A stretch of 9,087 nucleotides of DNA, taken from UBA1573 sp016794285 (GTDB lineage Bacteria > Pseudomonadota > Alphaproteobacteria > Micavibrionales > Micavibrionaceae). The position numbers and the translations under genes are program-made. The DNA lies in NCBI GenBank assembly GCA_016794285.1, contig JAEUKO010000069.1, positions 1 to 9,087 on the forward strand. The letters are read 5' to 3'. The notes below the pieces were generated by a model. It was not told where the DNA came from. It was given only the letters and a program-made list of their open reading frames with translations, and made no database searches. Positions within the stretch are counted from its first letter, which is position 1. The number at the start of each line of letters is the position of its first letter. Below, in pieces: positions 1 through 6,014 of the stretch.

Positions 1-765
1 AGCTTCCCCACAATGTCCGCGTGACAACCGACGAACTTGATGCGGTTGGCAACACAACAAAGGCTGTAACCAAAGGTTATGCCATTGGTTCTGCAGGCCT
101 TGCGGCGTTGGTTCTCTTCTCGGCCTATACCGAGGAAATCAAGCACTATATGCCAAACCTTGAAGGGATGACGTTCCCGCTTCAAGATCCGTTCGTGGTG
201 ATTGGTCTGTTCGTTGGGGGGCTTCTGCCTTACCTGTTCGGGGNNNNNNNNNNTGACGGCTGTGGGGCGTGCAGCTTCCAGCGTTGTGATCGAAGTTCGT
301 CGCCAGTTCCGCGAAATCCCAGGGATCATGGAAGGAAAAGCCAAACCTGAATACGGAAAGGCTGTGGATCTTCTGACCAAGGCAGCTATTCGTGAAATGG
401 TGATGCCTTCTCTCCTTCCTGTCGGGGCTCCGATTGTTCTGTTCGCTGTGGTCTATAAATTGGCAGGTCTGGAAGCAGCCTTCCAATCGCTAGGGGCCTT
501 GCTGATGGGGACGATTGTCACGGGCTTGTTTGTCGCTATTTCGATGACCTCCGGTGGTGGGGCTTGGGATAACGCCAAGAAATACATCGAAGAAGGCCAT
601 TATGGCGGCAAAGGATCTGACGCTCACAAAGCAGCAGTCACAGGCGATACGGTTGGAGATCCTTATAAGGATACCTCTGGTCCTGCTGTTAACCCGCTGA
701 TTAAGATTGCCAATATCGTGGCGATTATCTTGGTCGCGATTGTGGCTAAATTCCTTGGCCAATAG
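1..765 (+). CDS. hppA: K+-independent proton-translocating membrane pyrophosphatase, C-terminal part (5'-truncated, interrupted by N gap)
   Basis: The gene encodes the C-terminal quarter to third of a membrane-bound pyrophosphatase, which couples pyrophosphate hydrolysis to proton pumping across the inner membrane. Reading starts in frame at base 3 and continues to base 242. After the N run it resumes in a different frame and ends at the TAG at 763-765. Visible family marks are the GNTTKAVTKGYAIGSAGL stretch before the gap, the TAVGRAASSVV and FREIPGIMEG motifs after it, the GGAWDNAKKYIEEG helix, and the GDTVGDPYKDTSGPA acidic motif near the end, followed by a last membrane helix. Lys and Thr in GNTTKAVT fall at the positions (460 and 463 in Carboxydothermus numbering) that mark the K+-independent, proton-pumping subfamily; K+-dependent enzymes have Ala at both. 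The frame change is best explained by the gap length, not by a mutation. The gene is followed by a strong hairpin terminator. Confidence 0.96.
244..253. other. Assembly gap (10 N) inside hppA
   Basis: Ten N bases interrupt hppA. The upstream frame ends in PYLFG with one further G at 243, and the downstream sequence resumes with TG followed by codons for TAVGRA. HppA proteins usually read LFG-A-M-(A/G)-M-TAVGRA here. That reading needs nine missing bases: two to finish an Ala codon, six for two codons, and one A to complete ATG. A run of ten therefore looks like a placeholder, or one base too long, and creates an artificial frameshift. Confidence 0.95.
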
Positions 766-789
766 GCGGATTCTTTTCTAGAAATTACA

Positions 790-821
790 AAAGCGCGGGG
801 TATATTTTATCCCGCGTTTTT
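790..821 (+). terminator. Rho-independent terminator of hppA
   Basis: CGCGGG at 794-799 pairs perfectly with CCCGCG at 811-816, leaving an AT-rich 11-nt loop. Flanking A residues (790-792) can pair with the T run, and T817-T821 follow the stem directly. It lies 25 bp after the hppA stop and before cysK. The A run on the other side gives it some bidirectional character. Confidence 0.85.
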
Positions 822-852
822 GCTGGATGAATGTGATAGTCTGACAAAAAAC

Positions 853-858
853 AAGGAG
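853..858 (+). promoter_or_regulatory. Shine-Dalgarno of cysK (decides the start)
   Basis: AAGGAG lies 9 nt before the ATG at 868. The reading frame stays open upstream to a TTG at 820, but that codon lies inside the T run of the hppA terminator and has no ribosome site, so 868 is the supported start. A possible extended -10 element (TGTGATAGT, 832-840 region) sits just upstream, but I could not find a matching -35. Confidence 0.8.
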
Positions 859-867
859 ATCTCTGTT

Positions 868-1830
868 ATGAGCAAACCAGAATTTCGAGGAAAAATTTAT
901 AATTCCGTTTTGGATACGATTGGGGCGACGCCTCTTGTGCGTGTGCCACGGATCACCGCAGAGAAGCAATTGGTTGCCGATTTGTTGTTGAAGCTTGAAT
1001 TTTTTAATCCTCTCTCTTCAGTCAAAGACCGGATTGGTCTTGCTATGCTCGAAGATGCCGAACAGGCCGGAACAATCAATCCGGCAAATACGGTCCTGAT
1101 CGAGCCGACTTCGGGTAATACAGGAATTGCCCTTGCCTTTGTCGCGGCCGCAAAGGGCTATCGTCTGATTTTAACTATGCCAGAGAGTATGTCGATTGAA
1201 CGCCGCAAAATGTTGGCTTTGCTCGGGGCTGAATTGGTTCTCACGCCCAAGGAACAGGGGATGAAGGGAGCCATTGCCAAAGCGCAGGAGTTGCTCAAGG
1301 AAACCCCAAACGGATTCATTTTAGGTCAGTTTGATAACCCTGCCAATCCAAAAGTCCACCGGATTACCACAGCCGAAGAAATTTGGAATGATACAGATGG
1401 CAAGGCCGATATTTTGGTGTCCGGAGTTGGAACAGGCGGAACCCTAACAGGTGTTTCTGAAATTTTGAAAGCCCGCAATCCTGCGTTTCGCACCATCGCG
1501 GTCGAGCCAACCGATAGTCCGGTTCTCTCTGGTGGTTCTCCTGCGCCTCATAAAATTCAGGGAATTGGGGCGGGATTTGTTCCCTCTATCCTCAGAACCA
1601 GTTTGATTGATGAAATCATAACCATCTCGAATGAAGCGGCCTTTGAAATCGCCCGCTATGCGGCGCGTGTTGAAGGGTTGCCCATTGGTATCTCATCAGG
1701 CGCAGCTCTTGCCGCTGGAATAGATGTGGCCAGCCGCCCCGAAAACAAAGGGAAAATGGTTGTGGTCATTATTCCTTCTTGTGCAGAGAGGTATCTTTCT
1801 ACCGCTCTGTTTGATGGGTTGGCTGTTTAA
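868..1830 (+). CDS. cysK: Cysteine synthase (O-acetylserine sulfhydrylase)
   Basis: This PLP enzyme replaces the acetyl group of O-acetylserine with sulfide to give cysteine, the last step of cytoplasmic cysteine synthesis. The 320-residue protein has the usual family length. N-terminal GATPLVRV (about 19-26) opens the fold. The Schiff-base lysine is K53 in NPLSSVKDRIG. TSGNTG at 81-86 is the substrate-binding loop, GVGTGGT at 186-192 holds the PLP phosphate, and SSGAA at 276-280 carries the serine that contacts the pyridine nitrogen. HKIQGIGAGF (228-237) and the C-terminal ERYLSTALF are also typical. The gene has a good ribosome site, begins a three-gene plus-strand run, and is followed after 2 bp by cysE, which makes its substrate. 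Cystathionine beta-synthase is unlikely because there is no heme or CBS domain and the motifs fit OASS. Confidence 0.96.
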   Translation: MSKPEFRGKIYNSVLDTIGATPLVRVPRITAEKQLVADLLLKLEFFNPLSSVKDRIGLAMLEDAEQAGTINPANTVLIEPTSGNTGIALAFVAAAKGYRLILTMPESMSIERRKMLALLGAELVLTPKEQGMKGAIAKAQELLKETPNGFILGQFDNPANPKVHRITTAEEIWNDTDGKADILVSGVGTGGTLTGVSEILKARNPAFRTIAVEPTDSPVLSGGSPAPHKIQGIGAGFVPSILRTSLIDEIITISNEAAFEIARYAARVEGLPIGISSGAALAAGIDVASRPENKGKMVVVIIPSCAERYLSTALFDGLAV

Positions 1831-1832
1831 TC

Positions 1833-2468
1833 ATGAGTCTGATTTCCTCTATTCAGCAACGCGACCCCGCCAATCCAACTTTTTTCGAAGTTGTCCTTGC
1901 CTATCCCGGGTTTCATGTTATCGGGTTTCACAAAGTGTCCTCGGTTTGTTGGAGGTATGGATTGCGGGCATTGGCTCGTTTTATCTCGCATTTGGGGCGA
2001 TGGGTAACGGGCATCGAAATTCACCCGGGCGCAAAAATTGGCCGCAATTTATTTATTGACCACGGCATGGGAGTGGTGATTGGCGAAACATCTGTGATTG
2101 GAGACAATGTTCTGATTTATCACGGAGCAACCCTCGGCGGGAAGGGCGGAGAAAGGGCAGGGGACAAAAGACACCCCACCGTTGAAGATGGGGCGGTCAT
2201 CGGAGCCAGTGCGCAAGTTCTCGGCAATATCCGCATTGGCAAAGGGGCAAAGGTCGGGGCTGGCGCAGTGGTCACCTTCGATGTGGCAGATGGCGTGGTC
2301 GTCGCAGGAAATCCAGCGCGGATTATTTCTTGTGAAAATAATAAAAATTCCGCCTATGGACTGCCAGAACTCCTGCCCGATGTTCTGGAACAAGAGATCG
2401 AAGAATTGCGCGAAGAGATTGCTGCGCTTGGGCACAAATTAAAAGATGGGAATGACCGTGCCGCTTGA
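1833..2468 (+). CDS. cysE: Serine O-acetyltransferase, short form
   Basis: It acetylates serine with acetyl-CoA to give O-acetylserine, the substrate of the adjacent cysK product. The 211-residue protein is the short type, with a reduced N-terminal helical domain (about 1-55) before the left-handed beta helix. The catalytic pair is seen as E62 in IEIHPGA and H77 in DHGMG. Enzymes like that of E. coli have Asp at the first position, while Glu is also known in Bacillus-type enzymes. GETSVIG (84-90), ATLGGKGG with DKRHP (99-115) and VGAGAVV with GNPARI (141-164) complete the hexapeptide-repeat core. The tail (about 178-211) is charged and helix-like, ends in Arg-Ala-Ala, and lacks the terminal Ile that docks into CysK in the classical cysteine synthase complex. 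The start is 2 bp after the cysK stop with only a weak ribosome site, suggesting translational coupling. The last 23 bp overlap the next gene. Confidence 0.94.
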   Translation: MSLISSIQQRDPANPTFFEVVLAYPGFHVIGFHKVSSVCWRYGLRALARFISHLGRWVTGIEIHPGAKIGRNLFIDHGMGVVIGETSVIGDNVLIYHGATLGGKGGERAGDKRHPTVEDGAVIGASAQVLGNIRIGKGAKVGAGAVVTFDVADGVVVAGNPARIISCENNKNSAYGLPELLPDVLEQEIEELREEIAALGHKLKDGNDRAA

Positions 2469-3576
2469 ATCTGACTTTCTTGGATCACGGGTTATACCGA
2501 TTTGTGCGCATTTCGAAGAATGCGGCGGATGCCAGTTCCAAAACTTATCCATCGCAGACTACCAAGGCTGGAAAGAGAAGTCGGTCAGGGAAATAATCGA
2601 GAAGGGAGGGGTTTGCCCAAGTCTTTGGCACAAGCCCGTTTTCGTTCCAGAAAAAACCCGCCGCAGGGTTACGTTTTCGGCAATCAAGCAGGATGGCGTC
2701 GTCACCACCGGATTTCATCGTCATCGGTCCCACGATATTGTGAGTATTGCCCAGTGCCATTTGATTTTACCATCCTTGCAAACTATACTGGAAAAAATAC
2801 CTGCGGCCTTTGCACCTGTCCTTCATGAAAAGGTGGAAGTGGATGTTTTTCTGCAAGATGTGGATGGGAAGATTGATTGTGTGATAACCGGACTTCCTTC
2901 AACCGGAGCGCGGCAAACAGAAAACCTTGCCAAATTGGCTGAACGCCTTGGTCTTGCGCGAATAAGTTTGGTAACGCGCGAAGGGGCACTGCCCGAAATT
3001 TATATTGATATTTCTCCTATCCAGAAAGCATCCGGAAAGCTGAATGTCCTTATTCCCCCCGCTGCGTTTTTGCAGCCCAGCGCAGAAGGTGAAGCGGCAC
3101 TGGTCGCTGCTGTCAATAAGGGGCTCTCCTCCCTTAAAGGAACCAAAAACAAGATTGCTGATTTGTTTAGCGGATGCGGAACATTCGCGGGGCCCCTTTT
3201 GGAGAGAGGATTTGTTCTCGCTGTCGAAGAAGATGGAAAAATGGTGGAAGTCCTGCAAAAAGCAGCACGAGCCAATGGACGTTTGACTGTCCAGCAGCGC
3301 GATTTGTTCAAAGAACCTGTCGGGCCAAGGGAGCTAACAGGGTATCAGGCTGTTTTGCTGGACCCTCCCCGCGCCGGAGCCAGAGAGCAAGCCTTAAAAC
3401 TTGCCAAGTCCACTGTGCCGATTGTGATTTACGTTTCCTGCAACCCGCAATCTTTCGCCCGTGATGCAAAAATCTTGACCGAGGGAGGCTATCATTTCGA
3501 AAGCCTTCAAATCGTAGATCAGTTCATCTGGTCAAGTCATGTTGAGATTGTCGGAGTCTTTCACCGCAAAGCCTAA
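2446..3576 (+). CDS. RNA (uracil-5)-methyltransferase, RlmD/TrmA family, without TRAM domain
   Basis: It is predicted to methylate C5 of a uridine in rRNA or tRNA using S-adenosylmethionine. Four cysteines, C20, C26 and C29 (CAHFEECGGC) and C104 (AQCHL), fit the 4Fe-4S cluster of RlmD-like enzymes. The C-terminal Rossmann domain has FLQPS with Q210, motif I ADLFSGCGTFAG at 238-249, DPPRAG with D306, the nucleophile C332 in VSCNPQSFARD, and the general-base glutamate E367 in HVEIVGVF. All catalytic positions are present. The 376-residue protein starts only 19 residues before the first cluster cysteine, so the N-terminal TRAM domain common in this family is absent. The upstream DNA is occupied by cysE, so it is not hidden there. 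An alternative ATG lies at 2452; neither start has a clear ribosome site, consistent with coupling to cysE. The target base cannot be decided from sequence, so no symbol is given. It converges with bamE, with 10 bp between the stops. Confidence 0.9.
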   Translation: MGMTVPLESDFLGSRVIPICAHFEECGGCQFQNLSIADYQGWKEKSVREIIEKGGVCPSLWHKPVFVPEKTRRRVTFSAIKQDGVVTTGFHRHRSHDIVSIAQCHLILPSLQTILEKIPAAFAPVLHEKVEVDVFLQDVDGKIDCVITGLPSTGARQTENLAKLAERLGLARISLVTREGALPEIYIDISPIQKASGKLNVLIPPAAFLQPSAEGEAALVAAVNKGLSSLKGTKNKIADLFSGCGTFAGPLLERGFVLAVEEDGKMVEVLQKAARANGRLTVQQRDLFKEPVGPRELTGYQAVLLDPPRAGAREQALKLAKSTVPIVIYVSCNPQSFARDAKILTEGGYHFESLQIVDQFIWSSHVEIVGVFHRKA

Positions 3577-3586
3577 CTTACAACTA

Positions 3587-4051
3587 TTAACGTCTTCCGC
3601 CGCCGCCTGTATCCGCCGCACTGCTGGTATCTGCTTTGTTATATTTGCCAAGGTTCCCCAGCATTTGTTGAATGAAGGTATAATCATTTCCTGAACTCGG
3701 AGTGGTTCGCCCTACCAAAGGAACATCTTTGCGGCCATCTTTCCGTTCTTTGATGGTTTGTACCAACCCATCATCGGCAAAGGTCACTTCCACAATGCGT
3801 TCGTCAGTAACCTTGGGGTCAAGAATCCCTCTTTTCTCGGTTTTTTGCCCCAGATAAAACCAGACCTTGTCGTTAAACGGCGAAACCGTCGTTGGCGAAC
3901 CAATCTTGCGGATCACGTCATCTTTGGCGTCTACGCCAGGCAGAATTTCTTTCATCTGGTAGTCGTCAAGAAAATTCCCCCGATTGGCTGTGATGGGGGT
4001 ACAGGCGGTCAGGGTTGCCAAAACCACAAGGGGAAGAAGGATCTTTTTCAT
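3587..4051 (-). CDS. bamE: Outer membrane protein assembly factor BamE (SmpA/OmlA family lipoprotein)
   Basis: BamE is a small lipoprotein of the beta-barrel assembly machine, anchored in the inner leaflet of the outer membrane. The chosen start gives 154 residues. The signal peptide MKKILLPLVVLATLTAC has a lipobox ending in C17. The start is supported by AGGA 8 nt upstream; an upstream in-frame ATG would add 12 residues before the lysines and lacks that support. The mature part has the SmpA/OmlA features: a KEILPGVDAKDDVIRKIGSP segment (helix and turn), then a DKVWFYLG strand and an IVEVTFADDGLV strand. The tail is low in complexity and ends Gly-Gly-Gly-Gly-Arg-Arg. The gene is divergent from zur. 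A BamE gene near a bc1 chaperone and a DUF177 gene is common in Alphaproteobacteria. Confidence 0.92.
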   Translation of the reverse strand: MKKILLPLVVLATLTACTPITANRGNFLDDYQMKEILPGVDAKDDVIRKIGSPTTVSPFNDKVWFYLGQKTEKRGILDPKVTDERIVEVTFADDGLVQTIKERKDGRKDVPLVGRTTPSSGNDYTFIQQMLGNLGKYNKADTSSAADTGGGGRR

Positions 4052-4112
4052 GGAAATATTCCTAGGTCCAAAACGGGGAATTGGCAAGAGGGGACCTTAA
4101 GAAAAGATGTTA

Positions 4113-4133
4113 GGTAAAGAAAATATTATTACC
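4113..4133. promoter_or_regulatory. Imperfect 21-bp palindrome between bamE and zur, candidate operator
   Basis: The 128 bp between the divergent bamE and zur starts are AT-rich and should hold promoters for both, though I cannot assign clear -35/-10 pairs. Within them GGTAA at 4113-4117 and TTACC at 4129-4133 form perfect 5-bp arms around an odd centre at 4123. Seven of ten symmetric positions pair. An odd-centred palindrome of about this size fits a Fur-family operator, and zur starts 46 bp downstream, so autoregulation is possible. The arms do not match the well-known TGTTAT-type Zur box, so this is only a candidate. Confidence 0.3.
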
Positions 4134-4179
4134 CATTCAAATCATTCACTTTTATTCTTCTTTCTGCTAATAGAAACCT

Positions 4180-4620
4180 ATGGATAAAATTGGGAGACTG
4201 CAAAACGTCCTCGAACAGCATGGTGTTCGGGTGACGGAGCCGAGATTAAGCGTACTTGACCTCTTGGCCAAGAGCGAGTCCCCTTTGCGGGCCTATGACA
4301 TTCTTGAAAAGATGAAAACGCCCGAGAGGGAGGTTAACCCCCCTACGGTTTATCGGGCCTTGGCTTCCCTTGAGGAAGCCGGATTGATCCATCGCCTTGA
4401 AAGTTTGAACGCCTATATTTTTTGCCATGACCACAACAAAGGGCATAACCCCAAAGATGGTGGCGAGTTGTTTTTTGCCATTTGTGATGAGTGCGGAAAA
4501 GTTGAAGAAGTTGAGCGTGCCTTCTCGCCCAGTCTGACAGAGATTTTGAGGAAACAAGGATTTGAACCAAGCCACCATGTGTTAGAGGTTCATGGCCACT
4601 GCGTAAATTGTCAAAAGTAA
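4180..4620 (+). CDS. zur: Zinc uptake regulator, Fur family (Zur)
   Basis: It is a cytoplasmic zinc-sensing repressor, expected to bind DNA as a dimer when zinc is plentiful and shut down zinc uptake genes. The 146-residue protein has an N-terminal winged helix with GVRVTEPRLSVLDLL (15-29) and the recognition segment NPPTVYRALASLEEAGLI (53-70). The structural zinc site is C102/C105 and C141/C144. The sensing site matches E. coli Zur residue for residue: H71, C82, H89 and E110 correspond to H77, C88, H96 and E111. The HHVLEVHGHCVNC ending is Zur-like and not Fur-like. It stops two residues after the last CxxC, without the long Cys/His tail of E. coli Zur. No zinc transporter is in the window. 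The ATG at 4180 has no clear ribosome site. The gene may be cotranscribed with the next one, 31 bp downstream. Confidence 0.88.
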   Translation: MDKIGRLQNVLEQHGVRVTEPRLSVLDLLAKSESPLRAYDILEKMKTPEREVNPPTVYRALASLEEAGLIHRLESLNAYIFCHDHNKGHNPKDGGELFFAICDECGKVEEVERAFSPSLTEILRKQGFEPSHHVLEVHGHCVNCQK

Positions 4621-4651
4621 ACGATAGCTAGACAGAAAGGACGTCCCCATT

Positions 4652-5224
4652 ATGTTTCTCTTTCCTATTCGTTCAAGTGCCCGTTCCAGAGCGCAAACAG
4701 CGCGTCAACTCTATGCCGCAGCGACAAAGGCCGCGCGTCAGCCTTTTTTCTTTCGTGAGATAGGGGTTCCCGATACCCTCGAAGGGCGCGCCGATATGGT
4801 TTTTCTGCACACCGGACTTCTGGTGTGCCGTTTGTGCCGCCTTGGTCCAGATGGAGCCAAGCTTGCTCAATCTGTCTTTGATGAAATGTTTTTGAATTAT
4901 GATTGGGCCCTCAGAGAAATGGGCGTGGGAGACCTCGCCGTCCCAAGACGCATCAAAAAAATGATGGGTTTGTTTAAGGGGCAGGCAGTTGCTTATGATG
5001 AATCTGCGCGGGCCAGTCTTCCTGAAACCAAGGCGGCTTTGCTGCGGAACGTGTTCTCTGTCTCGCCGCCCCGTTCCTTGCAAGCCCTTTCGATTTTGGC
5101 AGAGTATGTGCAAACTGCGTATTGCGCTTTAGAGCAGCAGAGCTTATCAGACTTCTCTCAAGGTCGTGTTACTTTTGGAGAGTTTGAATATGTGCCCGAA
5201 GAAATCTACGCTCAAGCTGCCTGA
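4652..5224 (+). CDS. Ubiquinol-cytochrome c chaperone family protein (Cbp3/UQCC1-like)
   Basis: This 190-residue protein belongs to the family of mitochondrial Cbp3/UQCC1, which binds newly made cytochrome b and helps assemble the bc1 complex. In Alphaproteobacteria the role is inferred from that homology. The family core is visible: VPDTLEGRADMVFLHTGLL at 39-57, LAQSVFDEMF at 71-80, LREMGVGDLAVPRRIKKM at 87-104 and FKGQAVAYD at 108-116. The basic N-terminus lacks a signal peptide, so it probably works in the cytoplasm or at the inner face of the membrane. AAAGGA 10 nt before the ATG supports the start. It overlaps the following DUF177 gene by 35 bp, a pairing usual in this class. No bc1 subunit gene lies in the window. 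Confidence 0.9.
   Translation: MFLFPIRSSARSRAQTARQLYAAATKAARQPFFFREIGVPDTLEGRADMVFLHTGLLVCRLCRLGPDGAKLAQSVFDEMFLNYDWALREMGVGDLAVPRRIKKMMGLFKGQAVAYDESARASLPETKAALLRNVFSVSPPRSLQALSILAEYVQTAYCALEQQSLSDFSQGRVTFGEFEYVPEEIYAQAA
5177..5180 (+). promoter_or_regulatory. Shine-Dalgarno of the DUF177 gene, inside the preceding gene
   Basis: GGAG lies 9 nt before the ATG at 5190, within the last codons of the bc1 chaperone gene. It selects 5190 over the in-frame GTG at 5166, which would add eight residues and has no good ribosome site. Confidence 0.75.
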
Positions 5225-5801
5225 ACCGGAATGGTCTGTCTGGGTCAAGGCAGATGAAATTCCCGCAGACGGGAAGCAGGTTGACTTATCGCCCGATGCT
5301 TCCCAGTTGCCCTTGATCGCGCAGCGGATCGGGGTTCTCTCCCTCGACTCTTTGCGGGCGAGCCTCTCCCTGTCCAAAAGCAAGGGGGGCGTCATGGTTC
5401 ATGTGACGGGGACGCTGTGGGCCGAAATTGTCCAAAGCTGTGTGGTAACCCTAGAGCCGATCAAGAGCAAAATTCAGGAAGACTTTGAAGCGTGGTTTGC
5501 CGATCAGGAACACGTTATCCTCTTTGAAAAAGCGCAGCGCGACGTTTTAACCAAAAAGGAAATGATGGACCTTCCTATTCTTGAAGAAAAAGAAGACCCC
5601 GAACCTTTGGAAGACGGCAAAGTTAATCTTGGCGAATTGGTGGTTCAGTATTTGTGCCTTGCTGTGAATCCTTTTCCCCACAACGAAACGGCGGAGCAAC
5701 AAAGCGAGAAAACCCCGATTGCTCATAAGGGAAGGGGAGCGCAAGAACCCCTCCGGCCCAACCCCTTTGCCGCACTGAAAAACTGGCGACCAAAGGATTA
5801 A
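5190..5801 (+). CDS. DUF177 / YceD family protein
   Basis: A 203-residue cytoplasmic protein of the DUF177 (YceD) family. Family members are widespread; plant and some bacterial ones have been linked to 23S rRNA accumulation, and in many bacteria the gene lies next to rpmF or plsX. The exact activity is not settled. Recognisable parts are an N-terminal strand region with DEIPADGKQVDL (22-33), the central VQSCVVTLEPIKSKIQEDFE (81-100), an acidic linker rich in Glu and Asp (about 123-145), LGELVVQYLCLAVNPFPH (147-164) and the closing NPFAALKNW motif (191-199). The preceding gene order is the usual alphaproteobacterial one, but downstream is a tRNA on the other strand instead of plsX. Confidence 0.88.
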   Translation: MCPKKSTLKLPEPEWSVWVKADEIPADGKQVDLSPDASQLPLIAQRIGVLSLDSLRASLSLSKSKGGVMVHVTGTLWAEIVQSCVVTLEPIKSKIQEDFEAWFADQEHVILFEKAQRDVLTKKEMMDLPILEEKEDPEPLEDGKVNLGELVVQYLCLAVNPFPHNETAEQQSEKTPIAHKGRGAQEPLRPNPFAALKNWRPKD

Positions 5802-5829
5802 AGAGGGGGGAATGTCCCTAGAAGAAAGC

Positions 5830-5919
5830 TGGCGGATGAGGTGAGATTTGAACTCACGGAAGCCTTACGACTTCGCCAGTTTTCAAGACTGGTGCAATCA
5901 ACCGCTCTGCCACTCATCC
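5830..5919 (-). tRNA. tRNA-Ser (anticodon TGA)
   Basis: Read on the minus strand, the 90-nt gene has acceptor arms GGATGAG and CTCATCC, discriminator G and an encoded CCA. The anticodon stem CCAGT/ACTGG encloses the loop CTTGAAA, with anticodon TGA at 5883-5885. The T arm is GTGAG-TTCAAAT-CTCAC. A long variable arm with a GAAG/CTTC stem makes it a class II tRNA, as expected for serine. It decodes UCN codons, UCA most directly. Downstream (5818 down to about 5802) a short GGGA-CAT-TCCC stem is followed by a pyrimidine run and could be a weak terminator. It is the only RNA gene I can identify in the window. Confidence 0.96.
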
Positions 5920-5967
5920 ATCCACAAGAAACCAACTGCCTGTGGTTTGCGTTTGCATTACTAATCG

Positions 5968-5995
5968 AAAATAGGGGGGCTGTCTAGATATTCAA
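5968..5995 (-). promoter_or_regulatory. Candidate promoter of tRNA-Ser
   Basis: On the minus strand TTGAAT (5995-5990) and TATTTT (5973-5968) are separated by 16 bp. Each matches four of six consensus bases. Transcription would start about 40-45 bp before the tRNA. Between them lies an inverted repeat, AAACCA (5929-5934) and TGGTTT (5943-5948), in the predicted tRNA leader. The same interval (5920-6014) must also hold the plus-strand promoter of the next gene, for which I see only a poor -10-like TATGCT at 6003-6008. Confidence 0.35.
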
Positions 5996-6014
5996 ACAAG
6001 TATATGCTGACCCT

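Noticed and set aside
139..486. Minus-strand reading frame across the N gap
   Set aside because: It is antisense to clearly conserved hppA sequence, spans the gap, and resembles no family I know.
832..840. Extended -10-like element before cysK
   Set aside because: The hexamer matches four of six bases, but no -35 lies at a suitable distance; too weak for a separate feature.
820..867. N-terminal extension of cysK from TTG at 820
   Set aside because: It begins in the terminator T run; AAGGAG at 853-858 and family length favour the ATG at 868.
2049..2435. 128-codon minus-strand open frame opposite cysE
   Set aside because: It is antisense to the conserved hexapeptide-repeat region of CysE and has no recognisable domain or ribosome site.
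2899..3311. Overlapping minus-strand open frames opposite the methyltransferase
   Set aside because: They mirror conserved methyltransferase codons; no family features.
4052..4087. 12-residue N-terminal extension of BamE
   Set aside because: The lipoprotein signal begins naturally at the ATG at 4051, which has an AGGA site 8 nt upstream.
5808..5818. Short GGGA/TCCC hairpin downstream of tRNA-Ser and DUF177
   Set aside because: The stem is only 4 bp and lacks a clean U run on either strand; mentioned only as a possible weak tRNA terminator.
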